From Charina bottae (lineage: Eukaryota; Chordata; Lepidosauria; Squamata; Charinaidae), in assembly GCA_023362775.1 (NCBI GenBank), contig JALMGJ010000017.1:22599001-22663000 (forward strand): 64,000 nucleotides of DNA, written 5' to 3'. A model generated the notes under the pieces. It was given only the letters and a program-made list of their open reading frames with translations, was not told the origin of the DNA and did no database searches. This document shows positions 44,228-55,302 of the stretch, piece by piece (position 1 is the first letter of the stretch; each line of letters begins with the position of its first letter). The translations under genes and the position numbers were made by a program.

Positions 44228-45713
44228 TTATGCAGGCTTAAGAGGGTACTTCTTGTGGAAACGGGAAATGAGTTTAGAAGCATGTATACTGGAGGGAGGA
44301 AGCCATTCAGGATCAGGAAAGTCTTTCCAAGAAACCAAGTACTGGAGGTGATTTCTGTAGATTCTGGAATCAAGGATTTGGTCAATTTCAAAATGTTCAT
44401 CCCCATTGACGAGGATAGGCATAGGGGAGCGCGTGTCTGGATGCCAGACTGCAGAAGGCATATGTGGCTTTAAAAGGCTGCAGTGGAATACAGGATGAAG
44501 GCGACGAAGATATTTAGGCAACTGCAACCGGACAGTGACAGGGTTTATAACAGCGACAACAGGAAACGGACCAAGGAATTTGGCAGATAACTTTTTTGAA
44601 GGTCGAGTAGTGTTCAAAAACTTGGTGGACAGATAGACAAGATCACCCGGTTGTATGTTCCATTGAGGTTTTCGCTTGCGATCAGCAAAACATTTGTAAG
44701 TCTGTTGAGCCTGTTTGAGAGCCTTGAGAATAACAGGCCAAGAGGAAGCGACCAAATCACTCCAGTCAAGAGGGGAGTGGTTGGTGGGTAGATCGAGGTG
44801 GAGATCTGGAATAGGAACAAAATCATGGCCATGAACTACTTTGAAAGGCGATAATCCAAGCGGCTTCAGCAAAAGGGAGTAACTCCACCCAGTTATCTTG
44901 TTGATAATTGAGGTAACAGCGGAGGTATTGTTCAAGAGTCGCCTGAACACATTCAGATGCTCCGTCGGTCTCCGGATGGTTCGCCGAGCTGAGTGAGTGG
45001 GTAGTTCCCAATAGTTTCAGGAACGCTTTCCAAAATTTAGCGGTAAATTGGGAACCACGATCAGAGATTATATGCGAGGGACAGCCATGTGCACGGTAGA
45101 TGTGTAGGAGAAAGAGTTTAGCCAAACGCTTAGCAGAAGGGATCTTCTTACATGGGATAAAATGGGCTTGTTTGGAGAACAAATCAATTACAGTCCAAAT
45201 GACAGTATGGCCTCCACTGTCAGGTAATTCCACAACAAAGTCCATAGCTATTTCGTCCCAGGGTCGAGTAGGAGACGCAACCGGCTGCAAGAGACCCTGC
45301 GGCTTTCCAACTTTCCGTTTGGATTGAGCGCAGGTTGGACATTGAGTGACATAGTCTTTGACATCTTTGCATAAGGACGGCCACCAGAATTGTCGGCGCA
45401 ACAAATGTAAAGTTTTTGTAAATCCAAAATGTCCAGCTGTCTTATGATCATGAGAATGTCGGAGCGCTTCTCTGAGTAAAGAAGAAGGTATGTACAGCTT
45501 ATCAGAAAAATACCATTGATTTCCTTTGCATTGCAGCGTTGATTTGTGATCCTTGAACCAAGGGTCAGATTGCAAAGCGGAGGCGATGTTGTCAAGCCAT
45601 GTGGACGGCTGAGGGGCAGGCAGCATTGTAGGAGGTTGTGCAGCTTGTCTGCGAGTGGTGACAGCGAGACCCAACTGAGTTTTCAAAAAAACAGTGTCCA
45701 AAACAGTGTCCAA
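44228..45713 (-). pseudogene. Chromovirus 1 integrase with C-terminal chromodomain (broken)
   Basis: The integrase joins retroelement DNA to the genome. Frame 45713-44823 holds the zinc-binding HSHDHKTAGHFG...CPTCAQ, the core residues in MDFVVELPDSGG and IISDRGSQFTAKFW, and NHPETDGASEC (third acidic residue). Near 44850 a small deletion, compared with chromovirus 2, shifts the frame. Frame 44950-44228 continues with GPFPVVAVINPVTVRLQLP and a chromodomain (EHFEIDQILDSR, QYLVSWKDF). The link to the upstream RNase H is also broken near 45690, at an A run and a short tandem duplication. Confidence 0.92.
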
Positions 45714-46852
45714 TCGCGTTGGCTGTCATGCTGAGGCATGCGGGACAAGGCATCAGCCATGAAATTGTGCTTACCAGCAAAGAAATGGGGAGTAAATTGA
45801 AATCTGCTGAAAAATTGGGCCCAGCTAAGCTGTTTGGCATTTAACCGTTGAGGTGTCTGTAGGCCTTGAAGGTTTTTATGATCAGTCCACACCTCGAAAG
45901 GGTGTTTAGCACCTTCCAAGAGGTGTCTCCAAGTAGTCAGAGCCGCCTTTACAGCATACGCTTCCTTCTCCCAAACATGCCAACGGCGTTCAGCGTCAGT
46001 AAATTTTTTAGACAGGTAGGCACAAGGTTGTAAAACATCCTGTGCATTCTTATGGAACAATACAGCTCCAATGGCTACGTCCGAGGCGTCAGTATGGACC
46101 ACAAACGGGACGTCGGGATCCGGATGTTTCAGTACAGGGTAAGCCGTGAACAGTTTCTTCAAGTTGTCAAAAGCATGTTGACAGTCAGATGTCCACGTGA
46201 GCTTATCTCCAGGTTGAGGTGTCTTTTTGGACTCTCCTTTCCCTTTAGTCCTTAACAAGTCGGTTAGCGGTAACGCAATTTGCGCAAATTGGTTAATGAA
46301 TTGTCTGTAGTAGTTCGCATAGCCGAGGAAACTTTGGAGCTGCTTCCGTGTACGGGGCGGTTCCCAGGCCAAGACATCTTGGACTTTTGCAGGGTCCATT
46401 CCGATTCCCTGAGTGGAAATCCTATAACCCAGGTAGTCCAGTTCCGTCTTGTGGAACTCACATTTCGACAGTTTGGCATACAACTTAGCTTCCCTGAGCT
46501 TTTGAAGGACTTTTTTCACCAAAATTTCATGTTCTGTTTCATTTTGGCTATAGATCAATATGTCATCCAGATAGACCAGCACCCCTTTGTATAGAAACTC
46601 ATGGAGTACTTCGTTTATGTGCTGCATGAAGACTCCAGGTGCTCCAGCCAAGCCAAATGGGAGGACTTTGTACTGGTCGGACCCCAAGGGGCAATTAAAG
46701 GCTGTCTTCCACTCATCTCCAGGCTTGATGCGAATTCTGAAGTAGGCTTCTCTTAAATCAAGTTTGGTAAATATTTTCCCTTTGGATAGGTGGGAGAGCA
46801 TGTCCTGAATTAGAGGCAGGGGGTATTTGTTTGTGGTGGATATTGCATTCAA
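45683..46852 (-). pseudogene. Chromovirus 1 reverse transcriptase and RNase H
   Basis: This 389-codon frame contains ISTTNKYPLPLIQDMLSHL, FTKLDLREAYFRIRI (motif A), VLVYLDDILIY (catalytic YLDD), FLGYANYYRQF and the RNase H start VHTDASDVAIGAVL, on to FMADALSRMPQHD. The N-terminal part is in another frame, because a deletion removed the residues after GFIEP near 46905. Confidence 0.94.
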
Positions 46853-47511
46853 TCCTCTGTAATCAGTACAAAGGCGGAGAGTGCCGTCCTTCTTTGCGGC
46901 TCAATAAATCCACGTGCCAAGTTCTTATCTATAAACTCCCGTAACACCTCTTTCTCCTTCTGTGACATTGCATACATTTTAGGTTTGGGCAGAGGGGCGT
47001 TTGGATCAATGTTGATAGAGCAGTCAGCGGTTTGATTGTCTGCTAGTTGTTCCGCGTCTTGCTTGCTGAACACATCTGTAAAACCTTGATATCTCTGTGG
47101 AATGCTACCCTCTTGGTTTTCCTCTGCTGGCAGGGCTTCGCATTCCACCATAACTCCCACTCCATTCTCCATTGGTGGAGGCTCTGGGGGCCCCTGCGGG
47201 GTATACGTGCCATCTGCAAACACCAACCTCTCTGAGTTCCAGTCAATTATGGGGTTGGCACTTCTTAGCCATTGTAATCCCAAAATGATAGAATAATGAG
47301 CAATGGGAGCTGTTATAAAAGTCAAAGTCTCTTTATGATCTCCAATTATCATGGTAACAGGTTCAGTGCAATGTTCCACAGCTCCTCCCTTAGCTTCTGA
47401 TCCATCCAATTGTGTTAATATTATTGGGCACTTCAGCCTTTGCATCTTTAAAGATAAGCCGATGACAATGGCCGGGTGAATTAAATTCTTTGTGCAACCC
47501 GAATCTACCAT
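46849..47511 (-). pseudogene. Chromovirus 1 protease and start of RT
   Basis: It begins at the aspartic-protease active site VDSGCTKNLIHP (D-S-G) and runs through ILGLQWLRSANPIIDW into the RT leader (MYAMSQKEKEVLREFIDKN). It ends out of frame just after GFIEP, where some 30 bases are missing relative to chromovirus 2. The ATG is internal to the polyprotein and is not a real start. Confidence 0.9.
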
Positions 47512-48939
47512 TGCTTTTAAATCTGCTTTGGCTCCCGTTGCACAACTGCACTCCCACCATTAGAATATTTGAGTGTTTAATCACTGACTTCTCTGGCCAT
47601 CACTTCCTTCCGCCTGCCTGTGGGCGCCATTTAGGGCAGGCGTCATTAGTTTTCCGCCAGCTGTGGAACGTCAGCCTCGGAATCATCTGAAGAGGTCAAC
47701 TCCTCTCTTACTGTACGATGCTGTAAGAGGACTGCCTCCTTAGTTTTCTTTTTCACACCCTTGGTCGGCTTTGCTGACATCTTCACAGTCTCTGTTGTAA
47801 ATCTGCATTCTGAAGCCCTGTGCCCAGGCTTCCCACAATTAAAACATAGTCTTTTTTTTTAACTGCTGTTCTCTCTCATCTGACACTGCCCTTGGGCTGC
47901 TTCTGAAAGTCGTAACTTTTGGCCCTGGGGCAGCTGAATTCCGTCCTTGTTTTATGGCTACATTCCTGCGTCTCACTTGATGCCTAGTGTGTTCTACTTC
48001 ACCAGCTAAACAAATCCATTCTTCTACAGTGTCTGGGTCCCCCCTTCCCAGAGCCCAATTTAGCACTTCTGAGCTAAGACCTCCTTTGAAGTATTCTACT
48101 TTCGTTGTCTCCGACCAGTCATAAATCTTCCCGGCAATAGCTTTAAACTGTAGTGCATACTCTGAGACAGTTCTTGACCCTTGTTGAATTTGCTGTAATT
48201 CAGTTTTTGCTTTCAGTTTAGCTAAAGGGTCCTGGAATCTCAGCCTTAGGTTATGCAAAAATCCCTCCAAATCTTGCAACTCAGGCACCCCAGCGTCATG
48301 GAGCTGGACGAGCCAATCAGCCGCTGGCCCCTTTAATCTGCTTCCAACCAAATTTACTTTAGAAGCCTCTGATGGAAACATCCCCCCAAACTCTGCCATG
48401 TGTAGCTCCACGTTTGTGATGAAGTACGACAATTTATTTGGGTCCCCATCAAATTTCACCTTTAGATCTCTCCAACCCCCTCCTCTCTGAGCCAGATTCC
48501 AATTACTCACAGACTGCTGATCCTAGCACACAGAAGGACATGAGGATTTCTTCTTCTTGACTGCAGGCACAGGGGGAGGTGACGGAGTTCTGCTTCCCCC
48601 CTCTGGTGTTGTTCCTCTGGATGAGGGCCAGGGATCCTCAGGCTGGAATGCCCCTTGTCTCCCCTGAGACATTGACAAAGATAAATCCTGGAGCATTACC
48701 TCCATCGACTGGAGGCGTGCGTCAAACTCCCTCATATTCTGTGGCATGGAATCTACTCCTTCCTCGCTACTGGTTCTCTTCTGCCTGTCTGAGTGCTGCA
48801 TTCCTCCCGAATCAGCAGAATCAGGCTCCGTCTCTCGGAGCGACTTTACAAAATCCAGCGTAAATAAACTCTCTTCTTTCGTTAAGTCTGCCTCCTGGCT
48901 GTCGGCTCCCACGGCCCCCTGCAATTTGTCATGAGACAT
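47512..48939 (-). pseudogene. Chromovirus 1 Gag
   Basis: Gag packages the element RNA. One frame runs from ATG at 48939 (MSHDKLQGAVGADSQE) to 47839, with a single in-frame TAG at about 48522. Its capsid-like part includes LKVKFDGDPNKLSYFITNVE and YFKGGLSSEVLNWALGRGD. A nine-base A run on the coding strand (plus-strand T run 47852-47860) then shifts the frame before the zinc knuckle CFNCGKPGHRASEC. Further stops separate this from the protease. Confidence 0.9.
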
Positions 48940-48997
48940 CTTCCAAACTCACTCTCTCTCTGGAATGCCTCCAGGTAGAGAAAAAAAAAATTTGGGG

Positions 48998-49008
48998 AGT
49001 AGCAACTT
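48998..49008 (-). promoter_or_regulatory. Self-priming primer-binding site of chromovirus 1
   Basis: Two bases inside the 5' LTR, the minus strand reads AAGTTGCTACT. The LTR itself contains the exact complement, AGTAGCAACTT (minus strand, 49105-49115). This 11-base pairing is the arrangement used by Tf1/Sushi elements to prime from their own RNA. No tRNA-like primer site was seen here. Confidence 0.75.
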
Positions 49009-49010
49009 AA

Positions 49011-49336
49011 TGTCACGTTTGTAGAACTCAGGGTTAGAATCAACAGTCTCACACCATGCTCAATGGAAAACTGTTTACTAAAAGTTACTACAGTTACAAA
49101 AAGAAAGTTGCTACTGAACAAAAGCGTGTGCAACAGACACTGATATATGGCCCTAAATCCCACCCCCGTTCAGCCACTGAGATGGTACTTCCGGGTCTCC
49201 AGACAAACGCTGACGTAAACCACCATTGGCAGACAGCAGTCTCACGTATGCCGGCACGGCCTCTTCCCCTGTTGACTCTTTCCATGTCATTATCTCCGAT
49301 ACAAAACCCAGAAGCTTTGAATCGGAGACCATGACA
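49011..49336 (-). repeat. 5' LTR of chromovirus 1
   Basis: 326 bp, same sequence as 43850-44177 apart from four substitutions and a 2-bp indel. Confidence 0.96.
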
Positions 49337-49341
49337 GATAA

Positions 49342-49614
49342 GGGTAAATAAATATTTATCAACTTTGTAGATGATATAACATTCATATTTATTTTTATAC
49401 TGATTATGTGCCAAGTCGGTGTGATCTCTTGAAGATCACATAGATTTTCTCTATGATTATTTTGATACGTTAGAGAAAAGGGCTAAAAATAACAGAATGA
49501 AATTGATCTAAAATAAATGCAAAGTTCTTCACTTAAGAAATAGAAAGTAAAAGCACAGGAAGTGCACAGGTATAAGGGGGAAGCCTAGCCTGGCAACAGT
49601 ACTTGTGAAACTGA
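49342..49614. other. Short unassigned stretch
   Basis: AT-rich. The part 49500-49600 (gaagcctagcctggcaacag) faintly resembles LINE coding remnants. Nothing firm. Confidence 0.4.
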
Positions 49615-50312
49615 TTATGTGCCATCAAGTCAGCGTCATCTCTTAGTACAGATGGACCTTCTCCAGGATGATCTGGCCCCAATCTGGCCCTTCAGGTCTT
49701 CCAACAGTGCATCCATCACCACTATATCAAGTCCACCCATCCTGCTGCTAGCTGTCCTCTTCCTTCCTACCACCCTTCCCAGCTTTATAGACTTCTCAAG
49801 GGAGCTGGGTCTTCACATAATGTGTCTGAAATATGATCATTTGAGCCTGGTCATTTGTAGCTCAGTGAGAACTCTAGATTGATTTGTTCTATGCTCCATT
49901 TGTTTTTGTTTTTCTTGGCTATTCATGATATTCTTGGAAAGTCTTCTCCAACACCAACATTCAAAAGCGTCACTCCTCTTTCTCTCCTGGTTCTTCAAAG
50001 TCCAACTTTTGTCACAGGGAAAATCACTGCCTGCACAATTTTGATGTATGTGGGTATACATACTTCACAGCATCTGTAATCTTTTCTAAGGCCTTCAATG
50101 CTATCCTACCAAGTCCTAGTCTGAGGCATATTTCTTGACTACTGGTTCCTTTACTGTTAATAGTCAACCCTTTAAAAAGCAGAAGCTATCTACCACTGTA
50201 GGTCCCACTTCAGTCCCACTTCAGACGGTCAGTCCTAAAGCTAGTTGTTGAACTTGTCATTATTTTGGTCTTCTTTACATTTAATCTTAGTTCCATTTTT
50301 TCACTGTGCTCC

Positions 50313-50560
50313 TGTCCTGACTTCGAGTGAAGGAACACGCTGAGACTTGGTGTAAAGGCTCTAGTGTTTTATTGTTCTACTCTGCTAGACAGAATCCAGC
50401 TAAACTAAAATGTATTAGTGATGCTCAGAGAAAAGGCCCAAGAAACTAGGGCGGGGCCTTCTTTAGCCTCTTGGGAGGAAAGCAAAGCGATTTAGTACTG
50501 CGCATGCATTTATCCCCCTGGAGGGAGCCCCCTCCTTCTTCACCAGTTATCTCCCTGACA
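50313..50560 (-). mobile_element. Solo LTR, unclassified
   Basis: A TGTCC...GACA unit of 248 bp interrupting the BovB relic. The minus strand holds CAATAAAACACTAGAGCC, a polyadenylation signal. Flanks GCTCC and CCTCC agree in four of five bases. The family is not known to me. Confidence 0.65.
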
Positions 50561-50593
50561 CCTCCTTGATTTTTATTACTAGAGCTTGTAGAT

Positions 50594-50883
50594 CAGAGCT
50601 TTCCAAACTGTGTGTCGGGACACGTTAGTGTGTCGGCTACAGTGTCTGGGTGTGTCGCAGCTGCTGCTGTCTCCAAGCCCTGCCAGGATTCCACACAGGT
50701 CCTAGTGCCTGCCTTGTGCTTTGCTGTCTCCAAACCTGCTGTGATTCCGCACGGGTCCTAGTGCCTGACTTGTGCCCTGCTGTAAGAGTGTGTTGCAAAA
50801 TGATGCCCTGCTGTAAGAGTGTATTGTGAAATGATGCATGTCTAAAAAGTGTGTCACCAACATGAAAAGTTTGGAAAGCTCTG
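50594..50883. mobile_element. Non-autonomous hAT element, perfect 8-bp TSD
   Basis: It starts CAGAGCTTTCCAAACTGTG and ends GTTTGGAAAGCTCTG. A perfect duplication TTGTAGAT lies at 50586-50593 and 50884-50891. No coding. It shares its ends with the element at 62839. Confidence 0.95.
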
Positions 50884-51170
50884 TTGTAGATCATTTGCAT
50901 TTTTAGCCCTCAGAGTAGTGTCATCAGAATAGCATAGGTTATCGGTGTATCTTCCTCCAGGTTTAAAACCATGCATGCACATCTTCCAATCATGATTTCC
51001 TCAATATATATTCAGCATGTAGGTTAAATAAATAGAGAGACAGTATATAGCTTTGTCCCTTTGCCAATCTGAACCAACCTGTTTCATCATGTTCCATCCA
51101 AAGTACTTGTGAAAATCCAATTACCAACTTGGTATTAGCCATCAGTGTAATATGGCTGCAAAAAAAAAAG

Positions 51171-51561
51171 GCAATTGCAATTTTGGACTGCATCAACAGA
51201 AATATAATTTTCAAGTCATGGGAAATAATATTTCCAATTTACTTTGCATTCATCGGAATCCTCCTCAAATATTGTGTCCAGTTCTGAGCAGGAGGTTAGA
51301 CTCAGTAGTCATAATTTCATGTTCTACTAAATAAAATAAGATATTCTAAAGCATGTTTGGCAAAATAAAATAAAAAGAGATAACCAGTAATTGAACTAGG
51401 GTCCAAAAACTAGGTTCCACAAATTCAGGAAGGCTTGCTTTTTTTCCAACATGTCTCCCATGGTACATAATCAATTGTTTTTAAAAGCAGGCAGGTATTC
51501 ATTGCTGATATTGAACAGCTGGAAATAACAGGTGAAAGAAAGAAAATGAAATCTGTTAGAC
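51171..51561. other. Unassigned stretch
   Basis: 51171-51330 may be further LINE remnant (ggactgcatcaacagaaata). Otherwise nothing recognised. Confidence 0.4.
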
Positions 51562-52128
51562 CAGGGGTCGGCAACCTTTTTGGCACCAGGGACCACTTCC
51601 CTCGGAAAATGTTTTCCAAGGACTGGGGGGCGGGGTTTGTGGGCGGCAGCCAATTGGACAGACGGGGGCGGGGTTTTCAGGCCTTTTGGCCTCGGATCAC
51701 TGCAAAAAGTGATGGGGGGCGCCCCGGGGTGGAAAATCTCCGTGCCAATCAGCTGTGTGGCGGGGAAGCGGATGCGTGCCAGAGCTACCCAGTAGGGGCC
51801 GAAAAAACCGTGGGGAGCAAAAGTGGGGGGGAGGAAAAGTCCACCCCGTGCCCCGCCAGCGTGCCCCTTTGAAAGGGCAGGCTCTGGGGACCCTGAAAAT
51901 GCCCTCAGTGCAGGGAAAAAATGCAGCACTGAGCTGCAGGGAGGTGAAAAGCCTCGCCGCACATGCTGCCGCTGCAAGGAGAGGCTGATTGGTGGGGGTG
52001 CTCCTCAGCCCGCCTCTGCCCTTCTTTGCCGTACGCTGATAGGTGGAGGTGTTTCCCCTTCCCCAATCAGCTGCTCTGGCTCACCCTGCGGCCCACTTGG
52101 GCCTCGGACCACAGGTTGCAGACCCCTG
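51562..52128. mobile_element. Non-autonomous DNA transposon, hAT-like ends
   Basis: The left end CAGGGGTCGGCAACCT and right end AGGTTGCAGACCCCTG are inverted copies with one mismatch in 16. The interior is GC-rich. The flanks show no clear 8-bp duplication, so the class is tentative. Confidence 0.75.
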
Positions 52129-52399
52129 ACTAATGAAACCCTCTTGCATCAACCTAAGCAGGCTGTGGATGCCTCTCCTGCTTTATAAATATTTTCCAAG
52201 AAATATTGTATCATGAAACCAGATTATTTTATTTATAAAATCCCTACACCATCCTCAGAGCCAAAAAAATCATATCATAATAATATTAGTTGCCAATTGA
52301 TTTTTGAAGCCAGAAAAACATTACAATGAAATATATTAAAATAGCTCTTAGGTATATAAGTTTAATTTTAAAATTAATTTTAAAGCAAACATGAAGCTC

Positions 52400-52755
52400 T
52401 GTCAGGGTTCATGTCTATGAATCCTGCCATTGGGATTCAGGGTAGAGATGTTTTGAGAGCTGTTGGGAGGGGGACTGACCGTTGAGTGTTATGTCTGTTA
52501 GTAGAGGCTGGAAACGGCTTCGTCAAGGTCACCCACCTGCGGGAGTGTGGAGATGAGAACGTTTGCACCATGAGATCATCGGTTGGTAATTTGGCGCGCA
52601 AGGGGGGAAGTTAAGATGCTACAGTTTGGCGGGAATCCGCATTCAGATCTTTAGGAGTGCTTCAATTAACATGTATCCTGAATAAAGCTTAATCTGCATT
52701 CTAACGAACTGCATTGAGAAGTGTTTATTAGGGCATTGTTGTTGGGGTCATCACA
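52400..52755 (+). repeat. 5' LTR of chromovirus 2
   Basis: TG...CA, 356 bp, with a polyadenylation signal (TGAATAAAGC, about 52678) and the R-region motif AATCCGCATTCAGATCTTT (52634-52652). Confidence 0.97.
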
Positions 52756-52756
52756 G

Positions 52757-52775
52757 AAAGATCTGAATGTGGATT
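52757..52775 (+). promoter_or_regulatory. Self-priming primer-binding site of chromovirus 2
   Basis: AAAGATCTGAATGTGGATT directly follows the 5' LTR. It is the reverse complement of AATCCGCATTCAGATCTTT (52634-52652, within the LTR) over 19 bases with one mismatch, which would be a G-U pair in RNA. This fits priming from the element's own 5' RNA end, as in Tf1/Sushi elements. Confidence 0.82.
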
Positions 52776-52859
52776 TAGTTGGTTTATCCTGAGGTTACAA
52801 TTGCTAAATACAATTAGTGCCTCCCTGGTGAGAATCGACTCTTCTAAGTAACCCACAGA

Positions 52860-54224
52860 ATGGAAGAATCTATGGAATGTGTCCAGGCGGAGGAAGAAGC
52901 GCAACCAGGCACTTCTACAGGCCTAGGAGCAGTTTCCAAAGAGGAAAAGGTTGTGGCTTTTGAACCAGTCGCTGGCAAGAAGAAAGGTTCTACAAAGGGA
53001 TCCAGACGTAGTGGAATAGAGGAACGTAGAGACGTAGTGGAATAGAGGCAGCCGAGCTTCCTGTGGTACGTACTCCCAAAGCTAGTGCAGAGTGGTCCGT
53101 GGGAATTGGAGGCGGCCTCCAGGCAGGGATGGGTAAATGGACTGCTAAACCCAGAGTTACCCAATCCCAAAGGATGGCTTCTTTAGAGGCGAAAACTGCA
53201 TGCATCGATTTTGAGTTAGAAACTATAAGCAAGCAAATAGAGTCCATCAGCCAATCTCTGCAGCAGCTTGTCCTGGCTCCGAAGCAAGAAGGGGGTACAG
53301 TGACGGAAAGAGGAGCTACTTCGATGACCACTTCAGCAGAGAGTGGAACTTCCAGTGGCAGTGAAGAAGAGGATGATTTTTCAGAACCAGAGCCTGAGAT
53401 GAGACGACCTTCCACGAGTGGATTACAAAGGGGAAGGGCCAGAGCTTTAGCAGTTAACAAGCTAAAGATGCGATTTGATGGCGATCCCGGAAAGTTGGCT
53501 TGCTTTATGACCCATGTCAGGGGTTTTATGGAGGAGTTTGAGGACTCTTTTCTGAATGAGGAAGCCAAAGTAAGGTATGTCTCAAGTTTCCTAGAAGGGG
53601 AAGCAGCACAGTGGCTTGTAACCATGCATGATACTAATGCCACAGAACTGTTAACTTTTAAGGCATTTATGTTGGCGCTAAGGAAGAGATTTGAAGATAC
53701 GTTGTCAAAAATGTCAGCTAGAGTGCAATTACAACAATTGAGCCAGGGAAATCGAACTGTGGCGGAATATGCCATGGAGTTTAAAAAGCTTATTAGTAGA
53801 GTCCCTGGCTGGCCTGAAACCTTCCAAATCGAGTATTTCCAGATGGGGTTGAAACCTGAGATTCTGGAAATGGCTGCTGGAAGGGGGGATCCTGAGACAC
53901 TAGAAGAATGGATCCAATTAGCGGGCAAAGCAGAAAGTACCCGGTTACAGTTGAGATCATATAAACAGCTTCAAAGCCCAGGGAGTGCTGGGGGGCCCCC
54001 AGCCAAAGAGACCACTCAGCCAGAGAGCCTGGGAAGAAGAGAAGGAACGTAGAGCCAAAAGCGGCTTGTGTTTCAAATGTGGGAGAGAGGGTCATCGCAT
54101 TAGCAACTGCCCGCAAACAACTTCTGCTGTGAGGAAAAAGCCTGAGAGTAAATCTTCAAAGCCTCTACTGCCTAAAAGAAAGGGAGCAGCCATGCAATGG
54201 AAGAAGCCAATAAAGCCGAGGTAG
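52860..54224 (+). pseudogene. Chromovirus 2 Gag (frameshifted)
   Basis: The likely start is ATG at 52860 (MEESMECVQAEEEAQ). A tandem duplication of ACGTAGTGGAATAGAGG (about 53006 and 53030) breaks the frame. Frame 53063-54052 carries the capsid-like part (LKMRFDGDPGKLACFMTHV, QLSQGNRTVAEYAMEFKKL). A second shift near 54040 leads to the zinc knuckle CFKCGREGHRISNC in frame 53985-54224. Confidence 0.92.
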
Positions 54225-54279
54225 CTGGGGGTGAGAACAACTCCACAGATGAAGAATTCTTGCCGGCGGGAAATGAAAA

Positions 54280-55233
54280 ATGCCTGTCCTAAGATGCGCC
54301 GGTGGCCAGGCATTTGCAGATAGGCGCTCGGATCCTTTGGTGAGTGGAGATTGCCCTACAATGCAAGTTAAAGTAAAAATTGAAACGTTGGATGGGAGGG
54401 ATCAGAACAATTTGATGGCTATGCTGGACTCAGGGTCTTCAAGGTGTTTGATGCACCCTGCTATTGTGACTGGATTAAGACTGAAATTGCATAAGCTAAA
54501 GGTTCCCATTATATTCTGTCAATTGGATGGGTCAGACATGAAGGGGGGGGCAGTTGAATATTATACTGAAGCCCTAAAAATGACTATTGGGACACACCAA
54601 GAGACTATACGGTTTATCGTGGCACCCATTGCCAGTCAGCCCATAGTGTTGGGGCTCAAATGGCTGAGGGAACGAAACCCTCAGATTGATTGGGTTTCTG
54701 GGGAGATGGAATTTGCAGATGGCTCGTATCTAGGGATGGAACGGGACCATGTGGGACTGTGTGTGGAATTAGCAGGCTCATTGAGGGAAGTGGCATAAGC
54801 AGCCGTTGCTCCGGCGGCGTATGAGGGGGAAATTTTTGTAGAGACTGAGTCAGATCAAATGTCCCCTCATCGTAAAACGGATTGTTCTCTGCAATTGGAA
54901 CCTGGAGCAGTGTTACCTAAACCAAATTTGTACTCAATGACTCATAAGGAATTGCAAGAATTGAGGAAATTTATAGATAAGAATTTAAAGCGAGGATTTA
55001 TTGAGCCATCTACTTCTCCCATGGCTGCTCCAGTGTTGTTCAGGAAAAAGAAAGATGGATCGTTGAGACTTTGTACTGACTATCGGGGGTTGAATGCTAT
55101 TTGTATTTCTAATCAGTACCCTTTGCCTTTGATGAAAGATATGCTAGCACAACTGGCCAAGGGAAAAATCTTCACTAAACTGGACTTGAGAGAAGCGTAT
55201 TTTAGAGTGCGCATAAAAGAGGGAGATGAATAG
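54280..55233 (+). pseudogene. Chromovirus 2 protease and N-terminal RT
   Basis: The aspartic-protease site is MAMLDSGSSRCLMHPA. ILGLKW-like text (VLGLKWLRERNPQIDW) follows. After an in-frame TAA at 54796-54798 the same frame continues with LRKFIDKNLKRGFIEPS, VLFRKKKDGSLRLCTDYRG and FTKLDLREAYFRVRI (RT motif A). A TAG at about 55231 replaces an expected Trp codon. Confidence 0.93.
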
Positions 55234-55302
55234 AAAACTGCTTTTAATTGCCAATTAGGTTGTTTTCAATATAAAGTCATGCCGTTCGGATTAAGGGGGG
55301 GG

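Larger units (their letters stand above)
43850..49336 (-). mobile_element. Ty3/Gypsy chromovirus 1, with LTR pair, TSD GATAA
   Basis: A complete LTR retrotransposon in minus orientation: 5' LTR 49011-49336, gag, protease, RT, RNase H, integrase with chromodomain, 3' LTR 43850-44177. The duplication GATAA lies at 43845-43849 and 49337-49341. The LTRs differ by four substitutions and one 2-bp indel, so the insertion is recent. The chromodomain places it among chromoviruses. It has at least six coding breaks and is not functional. It landed in the older Gypsy relic. Confidence 0.95.
49615..51170 (-). mobile_element. Ancient RTE-BovB-like LINE relic
   Basis: Minus-strand pieces read GQSYILSLYLFNLHAEYILRK (51080-51000) and, further along, DAFECWCWRRL (near 49965), the order of BovB RT and C-terminal motifs. 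Frames are badly broken. A solo LTR (50313-50560) and a hAT element (50594-50883) are inserted in it. Confidence 0.72.
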
